Positions 1 to 5,530 of a stretch of 5,688 nucleotides of DNA are shown here, in pieces. Position 1 is the stretch's first letter. Every line of letters begins with the position of its first letter. Below the pieces are notes generated by a model. It was not told where the DNA came from and did not search any database. It saw only the letters and a program-made list of their open reading frames with translations. Both the position numbers and the translations under genes were made by a program. Origin of the DNA: Acidimicrobiia bacterium (GTDB taxonomy: Bacteria > Actinomycetota > Acidimicrobiia > Acidimicrobiales > JACDCH01). The stretch covers positions 1 through 5,688 of the forward strand of contig JACDCH010000024.1 in assembly GCA_013694495.1 (NCBI GenBank), written 5' to 3'.

Positions 1-84
1 CCCCACGACCTCGGGGGTGATGGGCTCGTCCGGCTCGGGCACCGCCTCACCGTCGTCGTTCCGGGTCGTGTCGTCGTCGGTCAC
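1..84 (-). CDS. Unknown protein, acidic N-terminus (partial, runs off the left edge)
   Basis: Only the first 28 codons are present, read leftward from a GTG at 84-82. The start is chosen because GTG overlaps the TGA stop of the upstream thioesterase gene as GTGA, a common translational-coupling arrangement in high-GC bacteria, and because the frame stays open to the window edge. The visible peptide begins MTDDDTTRNDD and is strongly acidic (10 Asp/Glu in 28 residues) and proline-containing. It shows no signal peptide, membrane segment or recognisable domain, so it looks like a disordered N-terminal extension. The overlap implies co-transcription with the thioesterase. Function cannot be assigned from this fragment. 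Confidence 0.55.
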   Translation of the reverse strand, partial: MTDDDTTRNDDGEAVPEPDEPITPEVVG

Positions 85-899
85 GGCGCTCTCCTGTCGA
101 TCAGCAGCGATTGCAGCGACCGGCCGATCGGCCCCCGCTCGTCCCACAGCCGGCTCTCGGCCAGCGCCAGCCCCCGCTCCTCCATCCACGTCACCGCGTC
201 GATGCACACCCATTCGCCGGCCGGCTCGCGGTGCAGGTGGATCGTCAGGTCGGGGTTGATGAAGAGGAGCTCTGTGAAGTCGACCACCCGGCTGACGCCG
301 TTGCCGAAGTCGGCGGCCGCCGCCACCCGTTGCAGCGGTGTCGGCTCGACGCCGGGCGCCACCGGGACGCGCAGGCGGATCCAGTCGGTGGCCGGGCCCA
401 CGTCCATGAAGTTGCCCGCGACGAAGCGGTGCTCGACGCCATGGGAGTGGAACGCCTCGTAGGCGTCGGTGGCGGCGTTGGTGCTCCGGGTCTGCGCCGG
501 CGCATCGGGCGGCGGTGGGGCGGCCAGCCCGGTCGTGGTGACTGGAGCGGGCACGTCGTCGTCGCGGACCCGCAGCAGCCGGGCGCTGGCGACGACCGTG
601 CCGTCTGCAGTGCGGACGTCGGCGTCGACCATCTGCACCTTGCGCCCGGGCCGCGTGACGTCGGCCCGGACCGAGAGGGGCGCCACCGGGACGGGCCTCA
701 GCAGCTCGACGGAGAGCCGCGCCGGTTGGAAGCGCACGCCGTCCGGCGCGGCAGCGTCGCCGGCTCGCTCGGTCTCGCCGGCCAGCAGCGCGGCCGTGGG
801 CCCGCCGTGCAGGGCGTCGGGGCTCCACGGCCCCCGGGCCCAGTCGGTAGGCACCCAGGCGCCCTCGACCGGCTCGAAGAGCGACACCGGGTCGGACAC
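81..899 (-). CDS. Acyl-CoA thioesterase, TesB-like double-hotdog family
   Basis: This 272-residue cytoplasmic protein has the length and pattern of TesB-like/4HBT_3 thioesterases, which hydrolyse acyl-CoA to free acid and CoA. The first hotdog (about residues 5-112) has the hallmark LHGGP (30-34) on the helix start, then a strand run around RLSVELLRPVPV (61-72) and VTRPGRKVQMVDADV (81-95). The second hotdog (about 145-268) includes AAADFGNG (194-201) and the closing GRSLQSLL (259-266). By position, Asp197 and Gln263 may match the Asp and Gln of the TesB catalytic triad, but this is a by-eye alignment. The linker (117-140) is Pro/Ala-rich. The GTG start is supported by a TANNNT box 8 bases upstream, with no Shine-Dalgarno. 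The downstream gene overlaps by 4 bases. The acyl substrate cannot be predicted; the family call is firm. Confidence 0.85.
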   Translation of the reverse strand: MSDPVSLFEPVEGAWVPTDWARGPWSPDALHGGPTAALLAGETERAGDAAAPDGVRFQPARLSVELLRPVPVAPLSVRADVTRPGRKVQMVDADVRTADGTVVASARLLRVRDDDVPAPVTTTGLAAPPPPDAPAQTRSTNAATDAYEAFHSHGVEHRFVAGNFMDVGPATDWIRLRVPVAPGVEPTPLQRVAAAADFGNGVSRVVDFTELLFINPDLTIHLHREPAGEWVCIDAVTWMEERGLALAESRLWDERGPIGRSLQSLLIDRRAP

Positions 900-907
900 G
901 GCGCTCG

Positions 908-913
908 AAGCTA
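908..913 (-). promoter_or_regulatory. Putative -10 box of the thioesterase gene (leaderless)
   Basis: On the minus strand the sequence reads TAGCTT, matching the actinobacterial TANNNT -10 consensus. Eight bases separate it from the GTG start at 899, so transcription would begin at or within a base or two of the start codon. No ribosome-binding site is present. The box lies in the 55-base gap between the clpP stop and this gene, suggesting that the thioesterase has its own promoter rather than depending on clpP read-through. Confidence 0.4.
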
Positions 914-954
914 GTGACCGACCTCCTGGCCCTCCGAACCCTCCGGCCCCCCGG

Positions 955-1572
955 TCAGGAGGCGCGGATGGCGCGCGTACCGGGGAGGACCCGCTGGCGC
1001 AGGACCTCGTCGACCAGGCCGTAGGCGACGGCCTCGTCTTCGCGGACGATGTAGTCGCGGTCGATGTCGAGACGGATGCGCTCGATGCTCTGGCCCGTGT
1101 GGTGCACGAGGATCTGGATCATCCGCTCGCGCATCTCCACCATCTCGCGGGCGGCGAGCTCGATGTCGACGGACTGCCCCTGGGCCCCGCCGTGGGGCTG
1201 GTGGATAAGCACGCGGCTGTTGGGCAGCACCGCCCGCTTGCCGGGGGCGCCGGCGGCGAGCAGCACGGCGGCCGCCGAGCAGGCCTGGCCGACGCAGATC
1301 GTCGACACGTCCGAGCTGATGTACTGCATCGTGTCGTAGACGGCGAACAGCCCCGTCATGTCACCGCCGGGCGAGTTGATGTAGAGGGCGACGTCCTTCT
1401 CGGCCTCCTCGGCCTCGAGGTGCAGGAGCTGGGCGACGATGACGTCGGCAACCTGGTCGTCGATCGCCGTCCCGAGGAAGATGATGCGGTCCTCGAGCAG
1501 GCGGGAGTACACGTCGGCGACGCGCTCGCCCCGGACGGTGCGTTGGATGACGGTGGGCACATAAGCAACCAT
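955..1572 (-). CDS. clpP: ATP-dependent Clp protease proteolytic subunit ClpP
   Basis: This 205-residue ClpP matches the family's usual length without an obvious long propeptide. ClpP forms barrel-shaped tetradecamers that degrade proteins fed by ClpX or ClpC ATPases. Family signatures in order are RGERVADVYSRLL (14-26), YINSPGGDMTG (64-74), DTMQYISSDVSTICVGQACS (80-99), LPNSRVLIHQP (116-126) and DIDRDYIV (169-176). The catalytic triad reads Ser99, His124, Asp173 and is intact. The nucleophile context is QACSA rather than the common QAASM. The ATG at 1572 is chosen because the protein then begins MVAYVPTVIQRT, as ClpPs do; the frame is open further upstream, but that DNA holds the divergent promoter and opposing gene. 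There is no Shine-Dalgarno. No tig, clpX or second clpP adjoins it, so it is probably an additional paralogue rather than the main tig-clpP-clpX locus. Its start codon lies inside a palindrome shared with the divergent SRPBCC-arsR operon. Confidence 0.95.
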   Translation of the reverse strand: MVAYVPTVIQRTVRGERVADVYSRLLEDRIIFLGTAIDDQVADVIVAQLLHLEAEEAEKDVALYINSPGGDMTGLFAVYDTMQYISSDVSTICVGQACSAAAVLLAAGAPGKRAVLPNSRVLIHQPHGGAQGQSVDIELAAREMVEMRERMIQILVHHTGQSIERIRLDIDRDYIVREDEAVAYGLVDEVLRQRVLPGTRAIRAS

Positions 1573-1580
1573 GCGGTTGC
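1565..1580. promoter_or_regulatory. Operator-like palindrome 1, covering the clpP start codon
   Basis: GCAACC-ATGC-GGTTGC is a perfect inverted repeat with 6-base arms and a 4-base centre. It contains the clpP ATG (minus strand, 1572-1570). Its size and symmetry suit a dimeric winged-helix repressor of the ArsR type, and such a gene lies about 400 bases away in the divergent operon. The link to that repressor is inferred. Confidence 0.65.
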
Positions 1581-1610
1581 ACGTTAGCGGTGGCGTCCGA
1601 CGATGTGCAA
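1581..1610 (-). promoter_or_regulatory. Putative clpP promoter
   Basis: On the minus strand, TTGCAC (1610-1605) resembles a -35 box. After 18 bases comes TAACGT (1586-1581), a TANNNT -10 box. Eight bases then separate it from the clpP ATG at 1572, consistent with a leaderless or near-leaderless mRNA. The -35 lies in the right palindrome, and the expected transcription start lies in the left one, so a repressor bound at either site would block this promoter. Confidence 0.45.
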
Positions 1611-1622
1611 CCATGCAGTTGC
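1607..1622. promoter_or_regulatory. Operator-like palindrome 2, just before the SRPBCC gene
   Basis: GCAACCATGCAGTTGC differs from palindrome 1 by one base and keeps 5-base inverted arms (GCAAC/GTTGC). It starts 42 bases after palindrome 1, about four helical turns, so both sites face the same side of the DNA. It ends one base before the chosen SRPBCC start and covers the putative -35 of clpP. It probably binds the same regulator; that is an inference from the repeat. Confidence 0.65.
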
Positions 1623-1623
1623 T

Positions 1624-1980
1624 ATGGAGATCACCAGGGAGCTCGAGCTCGACGCCTCGCCCGACGAGGTGTGGGAGCTGCTGTCCGACCCCGACGAGCT
1701 CGCCGCGTGGGTGGGCGACGAGGTCAGGGGCGCCCGCCTCGACCCCGCGCTCGAGGGTGTTCGCCGGCTGGGTTGGACGTGGGCACCCGACGGCATCGAG
1801 TCCGAGGTGCAGGTCGTGGTCGAGGAGGTGGGCGACCGATCGGTCGTGCGGATCGTTGAGCGCTCCGTCACCGGTGCCGCCCGGGCCTGCTCGATCGGCG
1901 ACGCCTGGGACGAGCGGCTCTTCGGCCTGGAGGTGCGGTGCCTCACGCGGCAGCACGCCCTGGTCGGCCTCGCCCTTTGA
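1624..1980 (+). CDS. Short SRPBCC-superfamily protein (AHSA1/polyketide-cyclase-like)
   Basis: This 118-residue protein begins MEITRELELDASPDEVWELL followed by SDPDELAAWVGDEV, the typical first strand and helix of the SRPBCC (START/Bet v 1-like) fold. That fold makes a hydrophobic pocket for lipids or other small molecules. A strand pair around ESEVQVVVEEVGDRSVVRIVE (about 59-79) fits the following sheet. Typical relatives of this type have about 140-160 residues, so this one is short and its C-terminal helix (around WDERLFGLEVRCL, 94-106) is abbreviated. The ATG at 1624 fits the family N-terminus; an in-frame ATG at 1603 would add seven residues encoded within palindrome 2. No Shine-Dalgarno precedes either. 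The stop overlaps the arsR TTG start. SRPBCC genes paired with ArsR-like repressors are a recurrent arrangement. The ligand or activity is unknown. Confidence 0.8.
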   Translation: MEITRELELDASPDEVWELLSDPDELAAWVGDEVRGARLDPALEGVRRLGWTWAPDGIESEVQVVVEEVGDRSVVRIVERSVTGAARACSIGDAWDERLFGLEVRCLTRQHALVGLAL

Positions 1981-2306
1981 ACGACGAGCGGGCCGGCGCC
2001 GTCTTCGACGCCCTCTCCGACCCGACCCGTCGCACGGTGCTCCGGGCCGTGGCCGAGGACGGGCCGCTCACGGCGACGCAGATCGCGTCGCGCCTCCCGG
2101 TCACGCGCCAGGCCGTCGCCAAGCACCTCGACTCCCTCCGCGACGCCGGGCTCGTGGCCAGCGAGCGGGTGGGCCGCGACGTCCGCTTCTCGTTCGATCC
2201 TGCGCCGCTCGACGGGGCCGTCGCCTGGATCACCGCGGTCGGCGCGAAGTGGGACGACCGCCTCGCCTCCCTCGAGAAGCGCCTGAAGCGGAAGCGGGGC
2301 AGCTGA
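1977..2306 (+). CDS. ArsR-family winged-helix repressor, non-metal type
   Basis: This 109-residue DNA-binding protein has the core AVFDALSDPTRRTVLRAV (8-25). The helix-turn-helix follows at about residues 31-60, with LTATQIASRLPVTRQAVAKH (31-50) then LDSLRDAGLV, and the wing is around ERVGRDVRFSF (63-73). It contains no cysteine, and its only histidine lies in the recognition helix, so the classic ArsR/SmtB metal sites are absent. The C-terminal helix AWITAVGAKWDDRLASLEKR is typical of ArsR proteins paired with SRPBCC genes. The TTG at 1977 is chosen because it overlaps the SRPBCC stop as TTGA and gives a normal N-terminus; a GTG at 1938 in frame would add 13 residues of Arg/Pro-rich sequence, probably spurious. 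It is likely autoregulatory through the two palindromes at 1565-1622, and may also control clpP. The effector is unknown. Confidence 0.88.
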   Translation: MNDERAGAVFDALSDPTRRTVLRAVAEDGPLTATQIASRLPVTRQAVAKHLDSLRDAGLVASERVGRDVRFSFDPAPLDGAVAWITAVGAKWDDRLASLEKRLKRKRGS

Positions 2307-2312
2307 CCCGCG

Positions 2313-4535
2313 ATGATGCAGCCCGCGATGCGCGGGTTCCTCAAGAACGTCCTGGCCATGGGGATCGTCGCCCTCGCCACGCCCCTGGCCGCGGCCGGCG
2401 TGCTGCTGGGGACGCTCGTGTACCTGCCGCTGCCGGCGACGCTGCCGCAGCCGACACCGGGGCTCGAGCGCCTCATCACCCACGTGGTCGACCGCGAGGG
2501 CAACGAATTCGCGGTGTTCAAGGAGTTCGAGACCCAGATCTCGGTTCTGCCCACGGACATCCCGCAGGTGCTCAAGGACGCGGTCATCGCCGCCGAGGAC
2601 CGCAGCTTCTACCAGCACGGTGGCTTCGACCTCCGGGGCACCGTCCGGGCGCTGTGGACCGACGTCCGCACCGGTGAGTCGGCCCAGGGCGGGTCCACCA
2701 TCACGCAGCAGTACGTGCGCCAGGCGTTCGCCGAGGTCGGGACCGAACGCACGGTCGCCCGCAAGATCCGGGAGGCGATCCTGGCCAGCCAGCTCGACCG
2801 CCAGATCGACAAGGAGGAGATCCTCTTCCGCTACCTCTCGACGATCTACTTCGGCGAGGGGGCCTACGGCATCGGGGCCGCCGCCCAGACGTACTTCCGC
2901 AAGTCGCCGCGCGACCTGACGCTCTCGGAGGCCGCCCTGCTCGTCGGGACCATCCCGGCGCCGACGCTCTACTCCCCGCGCGACCACCCCGACTCGGCGG
3001 AGACGAAGCGCAAGATCGTGCTCGACTCGATGCTCGAGGTCGGCTTCATCACGCCCCAGCAGCACGCCGCCGCTACCGCGGAGGTGCTGTGGTTGGCCGT
3101 CAACGGCCCGCCGCCCGGGCCGGCGACGATCGTGCAGCCGCCGGAGAACCAGCAGACGAGCCAGCCCTGGTTCACCGACTACGTCCGGCAGTGGCTGGTG
3201 TCGAGCGGCCTGCTGCCCGACTGCACGCCCGAGGCCTGCCCGATCCTCTACCGCGGCGGGCTGCGCATCGAGACGACGCTCGATCTGCGGGCCCAGCTGC
3301 TGGCGCAGAACGAGGTCAACCAGGTGCTGGCCGGCTCGCCGGAGAACCTCGAGGCCTCGATCGTGGCCGTCGAGCCACCGACGGGCTTCGTGCGGGCCAT
3401 CGTCGGCGGGCGCGACTTCGCCCTGTCGCAGGTGAACACCGGCCTCCGGGAGCGGCAGCCGGGCTCGACGTTCAAGGTGTTCGTGCTGGCCGCCGCGTTC
3501 GAGCAGGGCATCCAGCCGACCACCGTGTACTCGGGCGCGCCCCACACCATCGGCGAGCAGACGTTCCAGAACTACGGGGGGGCCCAGTACGGCTCGCTGC
3601 CGCTGCGGGCGGCCACCACCAACTCCGTGAACACCGTCTTCACCCGCCTGCTGGAGGACGTGACCGTGACGTCGACGTTCGACCTGGCGGCCCGGCTCGG
3701 GGTCGCGATGCCGGCCACCGACCCGACCCGCTCGACGCCCAACTTCCTCGTCGACGCCGCCGACCCGAACCGCGGCTACGGACTCTCGGTCGCCCTCGGC
3801 GCGGTCGAGACGACGCCGCTGGAGATGGCCTCGGCCTACGGCGTGTTCGCCAACCACGGTCGCCGGGCCCCGCCGACGCCCGTGCTGCGCGTGATCGACG
3901 CAGCGGGCAACGTGCTCATCGACAACGCGGGCGCCGAGGCGGCGGCGGCGCAGGTGATCGCCCCCGAGGTGGCCGACAACGTGACCGACGTCCTGCGGGG
4001 CGTCCTCACCGACGGCACCGCGGAGGGCCGCGCCCTGGCCGGCGGGCGCCCGGCGGCGGGCAAGACCGGCACGGCCCAGGAGAACGCCAACGCCTGGTTC
4101 ATCGGCTACACGCCCACGCTCTCGACGGCGGTGTGGATCGGCTACCGCGACTGTGGCGCCGGCCCGCAGTGCGCCCTCGTGAACGTGGCCGGCCACCGGG
4201 GCCGCATGACCGGGGGGTCGGTCCCGGCCCGCATCTGGCAGCGGTTCATGAACCTCGCCCTCGAGGACGTCGAGGTCACCGAGTTCACCGAGCCGGCCCC
4301 CATCCCTGACGTGCGCGACGAGGTGCTCAGGGAGCAGCGGCGGGGCTTCGCCCCCGGGCGGCGCCGGTCGCCGTCGGGCGCGCCGGCGTCGGGCGGCTTC
4401 GTGGAGGACGAGGGTCAGGTCTTCGTGGATGCGCCGCTGACGACGACGTCCACGACCGAGGCACCGACCACGACGACGCCGACCACGGTCTTCGTGCCGC
4501 CGACCACGACGCCGTTCACCCTGCTGCCGCCCTGA
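2313..4535 (+). CDS. Class A (bifunctional) penicillin-binding protein, PBP1-like
   Basis: This 740-residue membrane-anchored peptidoglycan synthase polymerises lipid II and cross-links the strands. A short cytoplasmic N-terminus precedes a membrane helix at about 12-39. The glycosyltransferase 51 domain (about 60-245) shows EDRSFYQHGG (95-104, catalytic Glu95), GGSTITQQ (126-133), RKIREA (150-155) and YFGEGAYGI (179-187). The transpeptidase domain (about 340-650) has the nucleophile motif STFK (Ser385-Lys388), SVN (438-440) and KTGT (584-587), so both activities look intact. Cys304/Cys309 and Cys614/Cys620 are close pairs that could form disulfides. The tail from about 705 is Thr/Pro-rich and probably disordered outside the cell. 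No PASTA domain is present. ATG codons at 2313, 2316 and 2328 are alternative starts. It lies 6 bases after arsR and may be transcribed with it. Confidence 0.95.
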   Translation: MMQPAMRGFLKNVLAMGIVALATPLAAAGVLLGTLVYLPLPATLPQPTPGLERLITHVVDREGNEFAVFKEFETQISVLPTDIPQVLKDAVIAAEDRSFYQHGGFDLRGTVRALWTDVRTGESAQGGSTITQQYVRQAFAEVGTERTVARKIREAILASQLDRQIDKEEILFRYLSTIYFGEGAYGIGAAAQTYFRKSPRDLTLSEAALLVGTIPAPTLYSPRDHPDSAETKRKIVLDSMLEVGFITPQQHAAATAEVLWLAVNGPPPGPATIVQPPENQQTSQPWFTDYVRQWLVSSGLLPDCTPEACPILYRGGLRIETTLDLRAQLLAQNEVNQVLAGSPENLEASIVAVEPPTGFVRAIVGGRDFALSQVNTGLRERQPGSTFKVFVLAAAFEQGIQPTTVYSGAPHTIGEQTFQNYGGAQYGSLPLRAATTNSVNTVFTRLLEDVTVTSTFDLAARLGVAMPATDPTRSTPNFLVDAADPNRGYGLSVALGAVETTPLEMASAYGVFANHGRRAPPTPVLRVIDAAGNVLIDNAGAEAAAAQVIAPEVADNVTDVLRGVLTDGTAEGRALAGGRPAAGKTGTAQENANAWFIGYTPTLSTAVWIGYRDCGAGPQCALVNVAGHRGRMTGGSVPARIWQRFMNLALEDVEVTEFTEPAPIPDVRDEVLREQRRGFAPGRRRSPSGAPASGGFVEDEGQVFVDAPLTTTSTTEAPTTTTPTTVFVPPTTTPFTLLPP
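4440..4520 (+). repeat. Low-complexity ACG/ACC-rich tract encoding the Thr/Pro tail
   Basis: The 3' end of the penicillin-binding protein gene is built from ACG, ACC and CCG codons. The 9-mer CCGACCACG occurs three times, at 4464, 4479 and 4500. It encodes a run of Thr with scattered Pro (about residues 710-733). Such tails are common on actinobacterial surface proteins, and tracts of this kind can change length by slippage. Confidence 0.7.
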
Positions 4536-4549
4536 CCCGGCGCCCGGCG

Positions 4550-5467
4550 CTACCCCGAGGATGGGGCGTTGCCGTCCGGGCACTGGAGGACGAGCTCGCA
4601 GGCCCGGCGCACCGGCGGCGCGAAGAACGAGGCCAGCGGGTCGAACGCGCCGGACGGGTTGAAGTGCCTCGACGCCACCGCCACGACCCGGCCGTCGGAG
4701 TCGACCAGCGGCCCGCCCTGGAGCGCGGCGCCGATGCCCACATCGTGGGTGATGGCGTTGCCGGCGGCGTCGGCGACGACGCCCTGGGCGATCGACACGC
4801 CGGTGGCGCCGAGGCCGGACACGGCGAAGATCCGGTCGCCGACCTGCACGGCGGCTGGGTCCTCGATGAACGACAGGGGCGCCAGGCCGCCAATCGGGAT
4901 GGACACGAGGGCGAGGTCGGCGGCCTCGTCCCACGTCAGCAGGGAGGCCTCCAGGCGCTGGTCGCGCTTGACGAGGGTGATGGCGGGCGCCGGCTGCGCG
5001 GTGGCGGCCCGGATCGTCGTGTAGCTCGTCAGGAGGAAGGACTCATCGGGGTCGGAGAACACCACGAAGGCGGAACCGACCGACGGCCCGCCCGTCTCGT
5101 CGAGGGTCTCGACGAACCACACCGAGGGCTCGGCCCCGCCGGCCAGTGACGTGAGCGTCTCCCCGCCCGCCGCGAACTGGGCCAGCTCGTTCAGCTGCTC
5201 GTCGATGGAGGCCCGGGCGGCCTCGCCCTCGGCCTGGAGCTCGGCCCGGGCCTCGTCGAACACGCTCTCGTAGGTGGCGATGAATGCGTTGAGCTGCCCT
5301 TCTTGCCGGTCGAGGCGGGCCTCGTAGTAGGCGTAGAGGACGGCGCCGGTGAACGCGGCGGCCAGCCCCATGAAGAACACGAGGGTGGCGAGGCCCAGGA
5401 TCCCGGTGGGCAGGAGGCGGCGCAGCAGGCCGTCCGGCGCCGGCGTCCCCTCGTCCCCGTCGGCCAT
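4550..5467 (-). CDS. Membrane-anchored trypsin-fold (HtrA-like) protein, probable pseudoprotease
   Basis: This 305-residue protein has a cytoplasmic N-terminus with RR at 16-17, one membrane helix at about 21-47, and a charged, probably coiled-coil stretch (about 48-98). An extracellular domain with the S1C/HtrA pattern follows at about 115-285. GSAFVVF (131-137) matches the first strand and DEAADLALVSIP (180-191) holds the conserved Asp184. GAALQGGPLVDSDGRVVAVAS (246-266) matches the active-site loop GNSGGPLV. The catalytic Ser position is Gln250, and the catalytic His position in LTSYTTI (146-152, usually LTNAHVV) is Thr150. Two of three triad residues are therefore missing, so proteolysis is unlikely. 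There is no PDZ domain. Cys290 and Cys296 may pair. It converges on the penicillin-binding protein gene with 14 bases between stops. A scaffold, sensor or binding role is an inference. Confidence 0.8.
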   Translation of the reverse strand: MADGDEGTPAPDGLLRRLLPTGILGLATLVFFMGLAAAFTGAVLYAYYEARLDRQEGQLNAFIATYESVFDEARAELQAEGEAARASIDEQLNELAQFAAGGETLTSLAGGAEPSVWFVETLDETGGPSVGSAFVVFSDPDESFLLTSYTTIRAATAQPAPAITLVKRDQRLEASLLTWDEAADLALVSIPIGGLAPLSFIEDPAAVQVGDRIFAVSGLGATGVSIAQGVVADAAGNAITHDVGIGAALQGGPLVDSDGRVVAVASRHFNPSGAFDPLASFFAPPVRRACELVLQCPDGNAPSSG

Positions 5468-5477
5468 CGCGCCGTCG

Positions 5478-5483
5478 ACAATA
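5478..5483 (-). promoter_or_regulatory. Putative -10 box of the HtrA-like gene
   Basis: On the minus strand this reads TATTGT (TANNNT). Ten bases separate it from the ATG at 5467, giving a leader of only a few bases. No clear -35 or ribosome-binding site is visible. Confidence 0.4.
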
Positions 5484-5518
5484 GTGGGCGCGCCGGAAGC
5501 CCCTGGGGGCGGCGGCGG

Positions 5519-5524
5519 TAGCCT
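5519..5524 (+). promoter_or_regulatory. Putative -10 box of the fxsA-like gene (leaderless)
   Basis: TAGCCT matches TANNNT and ends six bases before the ATG at 5531, placing the expected transcription start on the A of the start codon. There is no Shine-Dalgarno. The 63-base intergenic region thus carries two divergent promoters. Confidence 0.45.
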
Positions 5525-5530
5525 GACCCG

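Noticed and set aside
111..914. Long plus-strand open frame opposite the thioesterase
   Set aside because: It has His/Arg/Gly-rich shadow composition and no motifs, while the minus-strand frame is a recognisable thioesterase.
943..954. CCGG-CCCC-CCGG as a terminator after clpP
   Set aside because: The 4-base stem is very short, and no U-tract follows in the direction of clpP transcription.
1564..1623. Inverted repeats as a mobile-element end or CRISPR repeat
   Set aside because: There are only two copies, no transposase or cas gene is present, and their position at two divergent start codons fits operators better.
1573..1956. N-terminal extension of ClpP by about 128 residues
   Set aside because: The added sequence has no ClpP homology and lies antisense to the SRPBCC gene and across the operator region. 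ClpP starts naturally at 1572.
4536..4549. Bidirectional terminator between the convergent penicillin-binding protein and HtrA-like genes
   Set aside because: The 14-base GC-only gap shows no convincing stem-loop and no T-tract.
1584..4934. A 1116-codon open frame on the minus strand across the SRPBCC, arsR and penicillin-binding protein genes
   Set aside because: The product is Arg/Gly-rich low-complexity sequence without domains, as expected for the opposite strand of high-GC coding DNA. The plus-strand genes have clear family motifs.
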